Part shown: piece after piece, positions 1 to 11,399 of the stretch
Layout: each line of letters begins with the position of its first letter
Numbering within the stretch: position 1 is the stretch's first letter
The notes under the pieces: generated by a model
What the model saw: only the letters and a program-made list of their open reading frames with translations
Told to the model about the DNA's origin: nothing
Database searches by the model: none
NCBI GenBank assembly: GCA_011009095.1
Contig: VTPC01090428.1
Coordinates: forward strand, 12,882 to 76,881
From: Ignelater luminosus
Taxonomy: Eukaryota > Arthropoda > Insecta > Coleoptera > Elateridae
DNA length: 64,000 nt
Direction of reading: 5' to 3'
Made by a program: the position numbers and the translations under genes

Positions 1-2640
1 GAATACATAATAATTCATTTTATGGTGGAGATAGTCCGTGGACTTAACGCGTTGCTAACATACATTGTCGCCGCGGGAGTAAAAATTTAAAGCTCTGCAC
101 AGTAAAAATATTTTCCAATCCAGTCAAACAAATCTTTAGAATTTACCTATGCGTTTGATAAAAATTGATCTGATGTTTTGTGTTTTGTGTTTTTTCTTTG
201 TCCATTTGTTCATAGTAATTTTCTTTATCGATACATAATAATTTTCTATATTAAGTTGAATAGAAATAAATTCCATTAAATATCAAAACAAGCTAATTAT
301 TTCATAGTAAGTATCATTTAAGCACTTTATACAAAACACTACATTTCTGTCATTTAACGACGCAAAACATCTCTTTGATTACCTAACGGCTGTTTATTAA
401 AAGATGAGTGTTAATAACACGAATTCAATTAGAGTTGAAATTTTCTTTCTAGCGTGCGCGTCGTCTCAACTCCACCGGTAAGTCGTCAAACATATAACCT
501 TCAATTAACGTTTCAAAGAGAATCCACGTCAATATTATAACACGAATTGTGTTGTTCACCTTATTATATTAATAATAAGGTGAATATTTTATTAATAAGG
601 CGTGCATAGAACAGAAGTGAAAATGAGAGCCGGTTTTCAGTCTTACAAAATTAATATTTCAAAAAGAGCAAGACGAAACCTGACAAAATTAAAATTAAAA
701 TTACCCTCTGCATTATTTACCCCGTGTTTTCTTGCTCGGTCGTTGAAAATGTATGATATGTCACTTTACCGAAACATGTTCGATGTTTTAACAAAGAATG
801 CGGATAGCTTTTTTTGGTATGCCATCTACGAGACACAATGCTTCGCAGTAAACAACCCTTCAGGAATTTACAAATCAAAATTCTTTTATTCTGATTTATT
901 TAAAAGATTTCGAATCAGGGCGATAGTGAAAAAAGAAAGGTTGACATTATGTTATCAAGTCTTTTATCCACGTTCAATTCCAATCATAACTCAAGTTTCT
1001 CATATATGACAAACACACATGTCGTTTTCATGAACGTTAATAGAGCACAAAATGATCAGTATTGAAGTCAATTGTCTGACTTAATAACAGGGATTGCTTT
1101 TTGTATTATGTGTACATCAACAACAGAATTCATATTATATTAACGCTATTTAAATCGTGGAATAAACGTTCCATTGCATAAACAAGTAGGATTAATAAAT
1201 TTAATACCGACTTTGTTGGTTTAAATTTCATTTTAGACTAAATTTCGAAATTATTGATAGGGCACGTCATTTACAGTGCGCCCACGTTTTCTGTAACGTG
1301 CAGCGAATTAAAATTTCAACTGAAATCTACATTACATTTCTTAATATAATTTTTACTTAAACGTATATTTTATATTCACTTTTTTGGAATAATTCTAAGA
1401 ATTAAAAAAAGAAACGAAAACTTATTAATTTGGAATTCGATGTCTGAAAATTATCACTTTTATGTTTTCTTGTACCTGGTAAAATAGCTATATTCAGGGA
1501 AAATTATATATAATCATTGTAGAAAATGAAAAGGTGTTATAGTAAAAAAAAGTACATAAACATAAAGCTCTGAAATTAGAAAAGTCTAATGTAAGTTTGC
1601 TACTTTGTTATAGGTACAGCTGTGTGTTGGTTTATAGATTTTATATAAAAAAATTAAATTCAATCAAGTTTTTAGGAATAAACTCTATTAACTCGGTTTT
1701 TACAGTTAAAGGAATGTCGGTCGGGTGGATTTTTATTGATATTCACATTAATTTATTGTCATTTTTCAATATTAGTTTTAATTTGAAATTTCTGAAATTA
1801 ACTTATTAGAAATTATTTTTATGGCTGATTTGCTGAAAGCCTCTTTCTGCTTTATTAATGGGTCGATTCAAAGTAGCTTAAGGGGATTGATTAGTATTAT
1901 CCATCTCAAAATATTTTATATAAGGTGAGTCAGTTATCTGCATATTAAATTAACTTTATAATATTAAAGATAGAAGGATAGTCTTTTATTAAAGGCTATT
2001 ATACTTGAAAAGAGCTAGTTGACATGACTTGATCCTTGGGAAGCGTCAAACAAATATAAGCAAAATTGTACTGCTCAACGCAAATGAAAATTTTGGCTAA
2101 TCGAACAATCACATGCAAAGAACTATTGCAAACGATAACGAAATTTTATTATAAGATCGATGGTTGCAAAAATGTCTACAGCTTGGTTAATGTCATTACT
2201 TTTACTTAATTCTTATGCCTATCTACCTTAACCCTTTCGCTAGCAATGGATGAAAGATGTCCCATCACATGTTCAAAAAGTTCTAGTGAGCAATAAACAT
2301 ACAGAATTATTATTATACTTTCCCATTGGTATTCCCTATAATATTCCCTCTAAATGATCTGGCACCGCGCACACATCCGCATAACATAACCTAATTTCTA
2401 GTTTTCGCTTATAATTTTCTACGTGTAAAATAGATTTATCTCAAATCAGGTAGTCAGAATTTGTTATAAAATGTCAAGGTAAGTAATTGCAATCATTGCA
2501 ACTAGATGAATTATATTGCAGATTTAGTAATAATTATTTGTGTTACAAGAGAAGAAAGAGATACCTTTTCTCCTGCATGTGCTCATAGAAGGCGCTTTCT
2601 TTCAGAGTTTCACATATGATTTATCAAAAATATAAATAAA
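1..2640. other. AT-rich stretch without a recognised gene
   Basis: I see no family motif on either strand. A + strand open frame from the ATG near 623 to 1009 (about 128 residues, rich in lysine, arginine and phenylalanine) is the longest here. It has no recognisable domain, signal peptide or neighbour supporting it, so I treat it as probable chance. The rest is low-complexity A/T sequence with short homopolymer runs. Confidence 0.6.
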
Positions 2641-2888
2641 GGTAACTCCGCCGTAACCAATCCCAAGCTAACATTGAGAAAGAAGGAGGGAGTCTGGTAG
2701 ATCCCAGTGCCTACAAGTATTTCAGGAAGTAGGGGGTAAGAAGGTCGATCGATCCTAAACTATCAGACAGTCCGCAAGGGCAGGTGAGCACAGACGCCTT
2801 GGGGGCAGCCCCTCGGCAGGGGGCTAATTACTCTCATGTCTGAAAATCTTCTACTCAAAACCTCAACAGAAGTAAATCAGATTGTCCC

Positions 2889-3513
2889 TTGACTATGACC
2901 AGGCGCGGATATGGATACATAAAAATCGGAACATGGAATGCAACAGGAGATTTATGGCAAAAGAAACCAGAGTTGACGAACGAACTAAAAGAAAATCAAA
3001 TCGACATAGTCGCACTAACAGAGACAAAAAGGAAAGGAGGCAGACGATGGATATACAATGTTTTACTCGGGAGCCAAGGGGATGTGGCCTTCATGGTTTC
3101 CAATATTTTGGTAAAGAATGTTGTTAGCTGGCTTCATAAAAATGAAATATTAATGGTTTTAGTTTGGAATGTGTGGAGTGAGCTATCAGCTCCAGAAGAC
3201 CACCGACAAGTATCGAGACAACGTCATGGTTATGGGAGATCTTAATGGAAAAGTGGAAAGTAATCATGCTTCGTATAAAGAAGTAGTCGGAAGGTATGGT
3301 GAATGTCCGAGTGTTTTAAGTAGAAATGGAAAGAACATCCTTGACCTTTGTGTAGCCAATGACTTGATTGTAGCAAATACGTTCTACCCCCACAAGAAAA
3401 TTCATCAGTACAACATAATCTCAGAGGAGAGAAATAAAAAATCAATTATAGATTACATACTGGTTAGACGGCGTCAAATTATAGATGTTATAGTTGGAAG
3501 AGGCATGGAATAA
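2889..3513 (+). pseudogene. LINE endonuclease domain, broken
   Basis: The frame from 2889 carries the N-terminal endonuclease signature (KIGTWNATG, then a stretch ending IDIVALTETKRKGG), where the glutamate of TET corresponds to the catalytic Glu of APE-type endonucleases. After a frame break near 3165 the frame from 3169 resumes with VMVMGDLNGKV (about residues 20-30) and ends with SIIDYILVRR, matching the conserved GDxN and IDYI motifs. About 60-100 residues normally present between these blocks are missing, so there is an internal deletion as well as frameshifts. In an intact element this domain nicks genomic DNA to prime reverse transcription. Here it is a fossil. Recognition is firm at family level. 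Confidence 0.85.
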
Positions 3514-4389
3514 AGTATTGACCATTATTATATGGAAATCAAATTGAAGATATCAGATCACGAATAGGTTAATAGGAAATCCAAATTCAAGATAAATTAT
3601 TACAATTTAAGATCCTCCAAAGTAATAGAAGAGTCTGTTTAAGCTGTTGCTTAGGAGATAACTAATCAAGCAGAAGCACTCGGGGAGGCCGGACTTGTGG
3701 AATTCTGGGTAGCTTTCAAGCAGGTACTCTTGAAAGGTATGTGGCAAGAGTAGGGTGAACAAGAGGAGGGAAAAGAGAACAAAGTAGTAGAACGATGAGG
3801 TTAAAAGAGAAATAAGCTCAAGGAAAAGAGTTTAAAGAGTACCTACGAGAGAGTGAAGATGAGAAGACATTTAAATTTGGATTGAGCGAGATCCTTATCT
3901 TTGGATTTCGCAAAACGTCGCAGAAAGCGTCCCATCAAATGACATTACGCTCTCTACTATCCTCATAATAGTAACATCCTTCGTCCGAAAAAATTAAACT
4001 TGCGCGATTACATTTGTTTGGTTCATGTCACGGGCTCCAGCACCTGCAGGCCAATAATGGGAAGACAGCAGCGTACAGTAGGTAGAACGAACAGAGGAAA
4101 GTAGCCTGAGATGCGGTGAAGAGAATTCAAAAGTAGTAGTGGGAGGAATTTGGTAGCAAAATAAAAGAAAATTTTGAGCAAGATCAGAAATTGTTCTATC
4201 GAGTTCTAAAAAACATGAGACAAGAGTCATAGTGTCATATTAAACAAATAAAAGGTAAGACTGGAAAGGTGTTATAGAAAGAGGGAGCGATGATAGAAAA
4301 ATGAAGAGAACATTTTATGGAAGTTTTGGAAGATATGGATACTGCACCTGGTAACGTTGGACAGGTACCAGAACTTTTTTTCTGGGGTG
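3514..4389 (+). other. Unreadable linker region of the LINE
   Basis: This lies between the endonuclease and RT remnants. The + strand composition is A/G-rich, as in the charged linker of such ORF2 proteins, but stops occur in all frames and I cannot place conserved motifs. I read it as decayed coding sequence of the same element. Confidence 0.5.
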
Positions 4390-5802
4390 GAGTTAGACAC
4401 AACTCTGAAGAAGATAAAGTCCGGAAAGGCAACTGGCCACGACCATATATCACCATAAATGATTAAGTACCTTGGGTCTGAAGGCAGGGCCATGATGCTA
4501 AGGATTTGTAACTTAGCTCTTGCACAAAAGAAGCTACCAGACGATTGGGAAGTTTCTATCGTTGTTCCGATATTCAATAAAGGGGATGGGAGAGATTGTA
4601 GAAATTACCGAAGTATATCTTTACTCAGTGTCCCTCGTAAGGTATATTGCAGAATGATCGAGAGAAGGCTACGAAAATAGCCAAAGTACGGTTTTCGGGG
4701 AGCTAAAAATACTTAAGATTCGATCTTCTCCATAAGGCAATTGGACAGAAGGGCGGCTATGTACCAGAAAAGCATCCACTGTGCGTTCATATACCTGGAA
4801 AAAGCCTTTTATCGTATACCGAGGGTACGTTTCTGGCGGACCCTGGAGGATTACGGTGTGGACAAACACCTTGTCGAAGCGATAAAGAGCAGTTACAACG
4901 GCTGTATGAACTATGTAAGGACAGGGAATATAACATTATCCAACTTCTACACTACGAAAAGCGAGAAGACTACATCCTCAGTCCCCTGCTGTTTATCATT
5001 ATGGTGGAAAGTGTGATAAAAAGGTGACGTCCCCATATCAAACCGTTTCGAACAGATCACTGGGAAATGATCCAAATATGGTTTTCGAAATTTGCTCTTA
5101 CAGATGACGTTACGTTGCTTGTCGGATCTGCTAGAGACCTTCAAAACAACCAGAACCTGTGAAACGAGGAGCTTTTAAAATGTGACATGAAACTTAGTGC
5201 CGACGACTATGATTCTTTCACGACACAGGAGCATTTACATAGATGGCGCTAAACTGGAACTAGTAGAAAGTTTTAAGTACCTTAGATCCGTAATTCACAA
5301 ATCGGACAAGATCGGCTTGGAGGTAACTGCAGCCAGCCGACTGTTCCATGCCCGCAGGACGGGATTCCTTGCCAAGCGTAAAGTGTCTAAGAATACCAAG
5401 AAATTAGTGTACAATAGCCTGAGGAAATCAAACCGCAGCAGGTTGCAACCTATGTAGATGTGTTTTCTGAGGGGGATCGAGGGCAAAATCCGAAGGGATC
5501 GAATCAGAAACGACACCATCCGCAGCTCCGTGAGAGTGAAACCCCTGTTGGAGGAGGTAAAGCCAGGCCAGGAAAGATGGTTTGGGCACCTGACTAGAAT
5601 GTCACACACCTCTTTGATGAGGCCAGATCAGATCCGGCTTGAAAGCAACCGAGGGGAGGCCAAGGGAAACTTGCTATTTAGAAAGGCAAGAAGTCTTGGT
5701 AGACACCAAAGCATTGATGAATCAATGACAAAATTCAAAACGAGATCGATGGTCAAACAGTTTACGCCGATGGAGACAACTAAATGCGGTATAAAAACAT
5801 AG
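4390..5802 (+). pseudogene. LINE reverse transcriptase and C-terminal domain, broken
   Basis: Blocks appear in the expected order. KSGKATGHDHIS is at about 4414-4450. The frame from 4459 has PDDWEVSIVVPIFNKGD and NYRSISLLS (RT motif 1-2 region). The frame from 4741 has HCAFIYLEKAFYRIPR (motif A, with the second catalytic-region Asp replaced by Tyr) and YGVDKHLVEAIKS. ILSPLLFI follows in another frame. FALTDDVTLLVG at about 5091-5126 is the catalytic box, LTDD in place of the usual YADD/FADD. The frame from 5197 has ESFKYLRSVIH, and the frame from 5458 has LRGIEGKIRRDRIRNDTIR and RWFGHLTRM, the typical C-terminal tail. Frame changes and stops separate these blocks, so this is a pseudogene. In life it would copy element RNA at the nicked target. 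Confidence 0.9.
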
Positions 5803-5815
5803 AAAATTTATGTGT

Positions 5816-6790
5816 GGTTTCTATCTGCCTTTATTGCAACAGTTACTAGTTAAGGATTAACAACAATCGTGGAATTTACTGGTTCCTTGATTGGTATTTG
5901 CAATTTATGTATTTTCCAATATTTCGACACTGTATGGGCATTTTATATAAATCCCAAACATTCAATAGGTGAATAACTTCGATAAATTTAAACGAACAAA
6001 TAAAAAACTTGTTACCAGTTAATAATTTTTTGCGTAGTACTTTGCAGTTGTGTTTGAGGTCAGGTGCCTACATTAGAAAAAGATCAAATATGAGAATAAA
6101 CCCGTAATCTTCATAATTGACTTATTATTATTAAATATTGCCTAATTTAACAATAAATTAAAAATATGCCTACTATAAAAGTACATTCAACTAACGATGA
6201 TGCAACGAAGCACGATAGTCCAGTAACGGCGTAGTCGAAAAGGGATCCCGCGGGAATTAAATCAGGTAGAAAGTTTTACTTTTTTTATCTTGTATATATT
6301 GTTAGTAGAGAAAGGCAAATATAAGATTTAGACCTTCGTGCCCTCGGGAGAACTTTCTGTAGTAAAAAAATCTCGGAATAATCAGACTTTTTTCAGTTTT
6401 CCGGCTGTAACTTTTTTCTGGTCACTGCTAGTAAGAAATAATCTATTATCACTTTGAAAGATAACGGAATTTCCGACAACTTTTGTAGGAAAAAGTCTTT
6501 TCTAACCTTAATACCAAGCGAGCTTCAGTTCGTCCAAGTTCAGCAAAATTTGCCATTTTTTCTAAAAGTTAAGTTTTCACCTTCAGAGGCAGTTAATTAG
6601 TGGACGCGGCTTTCAGACAGTGGCTTACAAAACTGACTACGAGGATGGTAAGTCTGCAAAATATTTGTCAGAAGATTGAAGAATACTGTGATACATCATC
6701 TGGGACCAGTGAGTAACATGTTAATTTAAGACCTTCACGCAGGGATAGACACAGTGGAGACAATAAAAAACTGATTTTCAAAAAGTGATG
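5816..6790. other. Non-coding stretch, nothing recognised
   Basis: AT-rich sequence between the LINE and the BEL/Pao remnant. The last few hundred bases may be decayed BEL/Pao coding sequence, but I cannot align any motif upstream of 6796. Confidence 0.5.
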
Positions 6791-6795
6791 TTATC

Positions 6796-7101
6796 ATGTC
6801 AATCAGCAGCGGATTAATTCGGGATGCAGAGGTCAACTGTCATTTAGCAGTAGAAGTTGGAAGTAAGGGTATTTCCAGAATTCAGAGAGAATTCAAATGG
6901 ACGCAACAATCACCTAACATTAAGGTAGGAGTTATGGTACTGCTCCAGAATGACAACGCTCCACCATTATCATGGTCCATTGGCAGAATGGAGGTGTTCC
7001 CAGGACGAGATAGTGTCATCCGTGTAGGGAATGTAAAAACCAGCAGTGGAACTTATAAAAGAAGTGTTGCAAAAGTGTTTCCATTGTCATTTGATAATTG
7101 A
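6796..7101 (+). pseudogene. BEL/Pao integrase C-terminal domain (DUF5641-like)
   Basis: The 101-residue frame carries the hallmark tail of BEL/Pao polyproteins. A basic stretch IQREFKWTQQSPNIKVGVMV is followed by LLQNDNAPPLSWSIGRMEVF and a run ending KTSSGTYKRSVAKVFPL. In the family this domain follows the integrase core and ends the pol protein. Here the stop at 7099-7101 is in the normal place, about 135 bp before a likely 3' LTR. The rest of gag-pol is missing upstream, so this is a 5'-truncated or deleted copy. Family assignment is confident. Confidence 0.88.
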
Positions 7102-7236
7102 CTTAGGATTCAGGTTGAACTATCCCCAAATCGTGATATGCATTTACTTTAAGACTGATACTTTACTTGTTTGCTTTTGCATATATGACATCCTTATATG
7201 TTAGTTGAAGGCCACATCTTTCGGAGCAGGAAGTTA

Positions 7237-7485
7237 TGTTCAAGCATGTAGAAGATTTACTTTAAAGGTTTACTTAGGTTTATTCATTTTAAAGATTTCA
7301 CATGTCTTGCTTCTGCTTATGCTGGTAACTTTTTTATACCCACACACAGGAAGGCATCTTGTAAGAATTGTATAATACAACAGATGTTGAGGCTGGACGC
7401 ACTCATTTAGCGCTCGCTGCATATTCAATAAAGTGTTAAAATTAGTACAGTTCATTGTTTTATTTTATTGTGTGATCTCAGCGCA
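7237..7485 (+). repeat. Probable 3' LTR of the BEL/Pao remnant
   Basis: The sequence begins TGTTCAAGC directly after a purine-containing tract (TTTCGGAGCAGGAAGTTA), the usual arrangement of polypurine tract and LTR start in BEL elements. A poly(A) signal-like TTCAATAAAG lies at about 7425-7434, followed by a TG/T-rich stretch, as at an R-U5 boundary. The 3' edge is approximate because there is no second LTR in the window to compare. Confidence 0.6.
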
Positions 7486-9800
7486 TCACATAATCATCAG
7501 CACCTTTGAAAAAGGGCTTCACGTTCACACATTTGTAATATTTAACAAGTTTTCTAAAGCTGGAAATTTATTTTGACAACTCTGACTTCAGCTTTGTTGT
7601 AATTTTATTACGACCAGAAAAAACAATAGAGCAAATACTACAAACAAGTATATACAATTAAAGAAAGTGTACAAAACTGTACCATTCTTTCTTTCTTGGT
7701 AATGAGCAAGTATTAACATCTAACTGCCGCTTGAAATTGCTTCTTTTTTAAAGGATTCTTTCCTATTCAGTATATTGGGATTTTTATGTAATAGGTTCAA
7801 AGCAAACTTCTGTCGCTGTTGATTTTATATTAAATGTTTTCCAACTCTGTCAAGGAAGCAATAAAATAAGCATCCCGTTTCTTTGACTCGCCAACTTTAC
7901 ATCAGTGGAACTTTTATTGTGACGAACTTTTTTTCCTATTCAAATAAATTCTGTATAATGACTTCTAACTTTTGGCGTGTTTTTAATAGTCTTCGCTTAC
8001 ATCAAATAAGCGTTGGATATCTTTTTAATTAGTATTTCTTTAAAAATTAAATTAAATTCTCAGAGCATACCAACTGTGCCATATTTGTTTGAAAATTAAT
8101 AATGTAGAAGCGAGACAAAAGCTGTAAAAATAATTCACGACATTAAGCAACCTTTTATAGTCTACTATAACATTAATGAATTACCTTCGACGTAGAAAAA
8201 TAGGCGTTGAAAGATAATACGACTACGATTCGATTAAGACGGAAATTCTAGGGTCGAAAACGTTCTAGATATTTCCCTTCATTTCCCTAACTTTTCCTCC
8301 CTCATAGGAGCGGCCGCAACACAGCATGTAAAGCCGGCTTTAGAGAGAGTTACTTACTAGCCGGAACTTACTGAAAATTTAATAACTCCCTCCCTCTTCA
8401 TCTAGTTCCTAAAATGTATTAGTCTCGGAGTTGCATCAAAATCGAATTACAAAGATTAAATATCGGGAAACGAAATAATTCCTTCTGTGAGCATTTTGAT
8501 TTAATTAATGGGCTGATGGAGACCTGCGGTAATTGCCGACCCTTCCGACAAGAACTGCCTCGTCGAAATCCGTCCCGGCGTGCTGCATTGAGCAGACATA
8601 ATTCTTCATATACAACCCCAGAGCGCCGTCGACAAAGAACTCGTATTAGAAGCTCGTGCTAATTATTATTTACCGAGGTTCGCTGAATTGTAAAAGATAT
8701 TCGATTCGATACTTAATGGAAATGTGCACTGGAGGGTTTTTGTAAGCCCCTCTTTCCGCTTGTACCTGTAACAACGTAGATAACATTCATACTCCCTAAT
8801 ACCCGGCTTCAAAGCTAATCTCAATTAACGATATGAAATGCACGTAATATTTCATATGTGTTCTCTCCAAACAATTTGCTTTAGTGCTCATGTTTGGTGC
8901 ATACAGTGAAAGGGAAGTATAAAACCAATAACTCATTGTTTAGAGGCAAAAATAAAACTGGCTGAAACAATGATCATTTCGGATATGTCATTCATGGTTT
9001 TTATTTAAAAAAAATATCGTATTGGGAAAATAATAACCAGTTAGATGTATACACGTAAGTATAGGCTTTTAGAATTTCAATAAAATAAGTGCTGCTTATT
9101 TCAATTTTATCGACATTCGTTTGATTAATTGCTTTTTAATTCAACTGTCGATTTTCTATTCGTATTCCATTTCCTATTCAAAATATATCCAGCAAAGAAT
9201 TTTTCTTCGTTTCGTACTTAATCTTCCATTTAACATTTACAACAATAACCCATTTTATACAAAGCTTTGGTAACTTTGTTGACAACTGCAAATTAAAATC
9301 AAATTAGTCAAGTCGTCGTTATGTTTTTTATCTATTTATCAAAAGAAGGAAAATTTATAAATACCACAAAAAAGTAGAACGATCGATTATGTTAAATATT
9401 CTTGCGAAAATATCAAAGTTTAGGGAAAATTAGAAATTATTTCTAAAATGCCCTATTTTGCTGAAAAAATTTCTTACAATGTTCTTTCATTCTTTCATAG
9501 CTTAAACATCAACTTTAACCAAGCACAGTCGATACTTTCAATAGCACATGCCAGATCTGGTTCATTGATTGGTATCGAATTTTCTATCCTGCAAGATTCC
9601 GGTTCCGGTTCTTGAATTTCTATTAGCGAAATTTCACCAAAATATGTTGCAATTTTTTTTTGAATAATTTATTCTAAGTTGAAAAAGATAATTTTTCCAG
9701 AAAAGTGCAAGAAGACATTTTCCAGTTGTTGCTTCTATTCTTTCCGACGATGAAGGTTTCATAGCAATACGATCTATGATTTAAGCTCTCTAATTACAAA
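7486..9800. other. Unique DNA with a GC-richer island at about 8270-8760
   Basis: No gene recognised. Most of the stretch is AT-rich. The part from about 8270 to 8760 is clearly different: it contains GAGCGGCCGCAACACAGC, several CpG-containing words and no reading frame of note on either strand. This could be a conserved non-coding or regulatory segment, which is inference only. Confidence 0.5.
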
Positions 9801-9801
9801 A

Positions 9802-9858
9802 AATATAAAATAGAATTAATAAAAAATTTGTTTAACCTTGCATTGGCATTTCTTAGTT
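9802..9858 (+). repeat. 57-bp direct repeat, left copy (pair with 11341-11398)
   Basis: This block recurs almost unchanged at 11341-11398. Both include AGAATTAATAAAAAATTTG and CCTTGCATTGGCATTT. The two copies bracket satellite A (9.87-10.99 kb) plus about 350 bp of unique DNA, and the right copy leads directly into satellite B. The end of the block, GCATTGGC, resembles the CATTGGCCC word of satellite B. Confidence 0.8.
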
Positions 9859-9869
9859 CTGGGGGGTCT

Positions 9870-10990
9870 TTTCCAAATTTTCAGGATTTGTTTTACTTAA
9901 TCAGCTGAGTTCTTCAACTCAACTCTACTGGTCTTGATTCCAAAACCGTAAGTTTCTTCATTTTTTCCATTTTTAGATTTTAAAGATGCTGTAGCAATTC
10001 CCGAAGTAAATACCATTAAAGTTGAAACTACTAAGTTTTAGGAAAAAGGTGAACTTAAATAAGGAAAAAACCGTCAAAATCTGTTAGGATTTCTAAGTTC
10101 TAACGATCCCACAGTTCAAACTCAACATTTTTTGGCTTCTTATTACCTACAGAAATACTTTACCTTACCTTTGCAGAGAAACAAGAACGGCAGTTTCTTA
10201 GCTAAAACATTTACAAAGTTCAAACTGCCATTAGATGTTATAGAAGGGATTGTTTATGTGGGGGAAAGACTGCTAAAGTCTGTCAGAACGTTCTTTAGTC
10301 TAACGATCTTGCCGCTCAAACTCAACGATTTGTTGCTTGTTACCTATAGCGTTAGTTTATCTTAACTTAACAATTTCCCCGCTAAAAAAATATTTCAGTT
10401 GAAACTGCTACCAAGTGTTACATTTATAAGGGAAAAGCCATCAAAGTCAGTTGAAATATTTCCGAGTTCTAACAATCTCGGCGCAGTCGGTTTTTCATTA
10501 CCTTAGCTCTACATCTAGATACAGCAGTTTCCTATCCAGGAAATCAACAAGATTCTAGCTGCCAGAGTCGACCTATAGGACGAAAATTTTAATGATGATC
10601 TCAGCGTAACGATCTTAATTTATGATTATTTAGAGAAATACCTAACTTCTGTCAGGAAACGAGAGTAACAGTTTTTCAGCAAACAAATCATCGAAGTTGA
10701 AACTGCCATCAAGTGTTACGAAAAAGGTCGACGTACAGGCGAAAAGTCATCAAAGTCTGTCAAAACTCTTTTGGGTTTCTTATTACCTATTAGAATTACG
10801 TTATCTTACTTTTGCTAGCAAACGAGAACGATCTACCTCTAGCAGTTTCGTAGCTGTAAAATTAACGAAGTTGGAGCTTCCATCAAGTGTTATGAAAGGG
10901 GTCGACTTGTAGGAGAAAAGCCGTCAAAGTTTGCCAAAACGTTTGCAAATTTAAATTCAACAATATTTGGTTTCTCATGCACTAAAAATC
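9870..10990 (+). repeat. Satellite A array, left block (about 200-bp units)
   Basis: Diverged tandem copies share the words CAAACTCAACGATCTTAGTT, CTTATTACCTACAG, AACGAGAAC, GCAGTTTCTTAGCTA, AACTGCCATCAAGTG, GGGAAAAGCCGTCAAAGT and GAGTTCTAACGATCTC in fixed order. The CAAACTCAAC word recurs about 201 bp apart (near 10115 and 10316). Copies differ by many substitutions and indels, so the array is old. Short open frames inside it are by-products of the repeat. Confidence 0.85.
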
Positions 10991-11340
10991 ATCAAATATG
11001 CAAACAAAATATGCTTGCATTTAAATATTTATGTATGTACAACAAATTTAAAATATTTCCTATAAAGTATGTACAGTCAAGCTTATTAGTTTTCTATTTT
11101 TGAACATTATGTATAATACAAATGATCGTACATAATAATCTGTAAGTCTTTTATACTTGATATTGCTAAAATAATAATTAACTTAACTGATAATTAATTA
11201 CATCTTGTTAAAATTTCATACTAAGCATTTTTCTACGTTGTCGATAGTAAAATTGTTTTCTATTGAATACCTAGCACGATGTGATGGTAGGAAGATGAAG
11301 ATTTAATTAGATCTTTCTGTATTTCAACCACATATAAAAA
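10991..11340. other. Spacer between satellite A and satellite B
   Basis: AT-rich unique sequence, nothing recognised. It ends at the right copy of the 57-bp direct repeat. Confidence 0.5.
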
Positions 11341-11398
11341 AATCTAAAATAGAATTAATAAAAAATTTGTTTAACCTTGCATTGGCATTTTTTAGTTA
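11341..11398 (+). repeat. 57-bp direct repeat, right copy
   Basis: Matches 9802-9858 with only a few differences. It lies immediately upstream of the first satellite B word (AAAGCCCTAAAGAGCC at about 11403). Confidence 0.8.
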
Positions 11399-11399
11399 T

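Larger units (their letters stand above)
2650..5815 (+). mobile_element. Degenerate non-LTR retrotransposon (LINE), RTE/CFDP2-like
   Basis: A GC-richer 5' leader (about 2650-2880) precedes an apurinic-like endonuclease and then a reverse transcriptase, the usual order in an APE-type LINE ORF2. The protein resembles the copies often mis-annotated in animals as craniofacial development protein 2 (endonuclease half) and transposon-derived protein F52C9.6 (RT half). At least seven frame changes or stops interrupt the reading frame, and part of the endonuclease and the segment between the two domains are missing or unreadable. The element cannot be active. Its 3' end is placed just after the last recognisable coding motif. 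No target-site duplication was identified. The clade name is an inference from motif style only. Confidence 0.85.

Noticed and set aside
602..1009. 135-codon open frame on the + strand (ATG at about 623)
   Set aside because: No domain, neighbour or regulatory support. A frame of this length can occur by chance in 64 kb searched in six frames.
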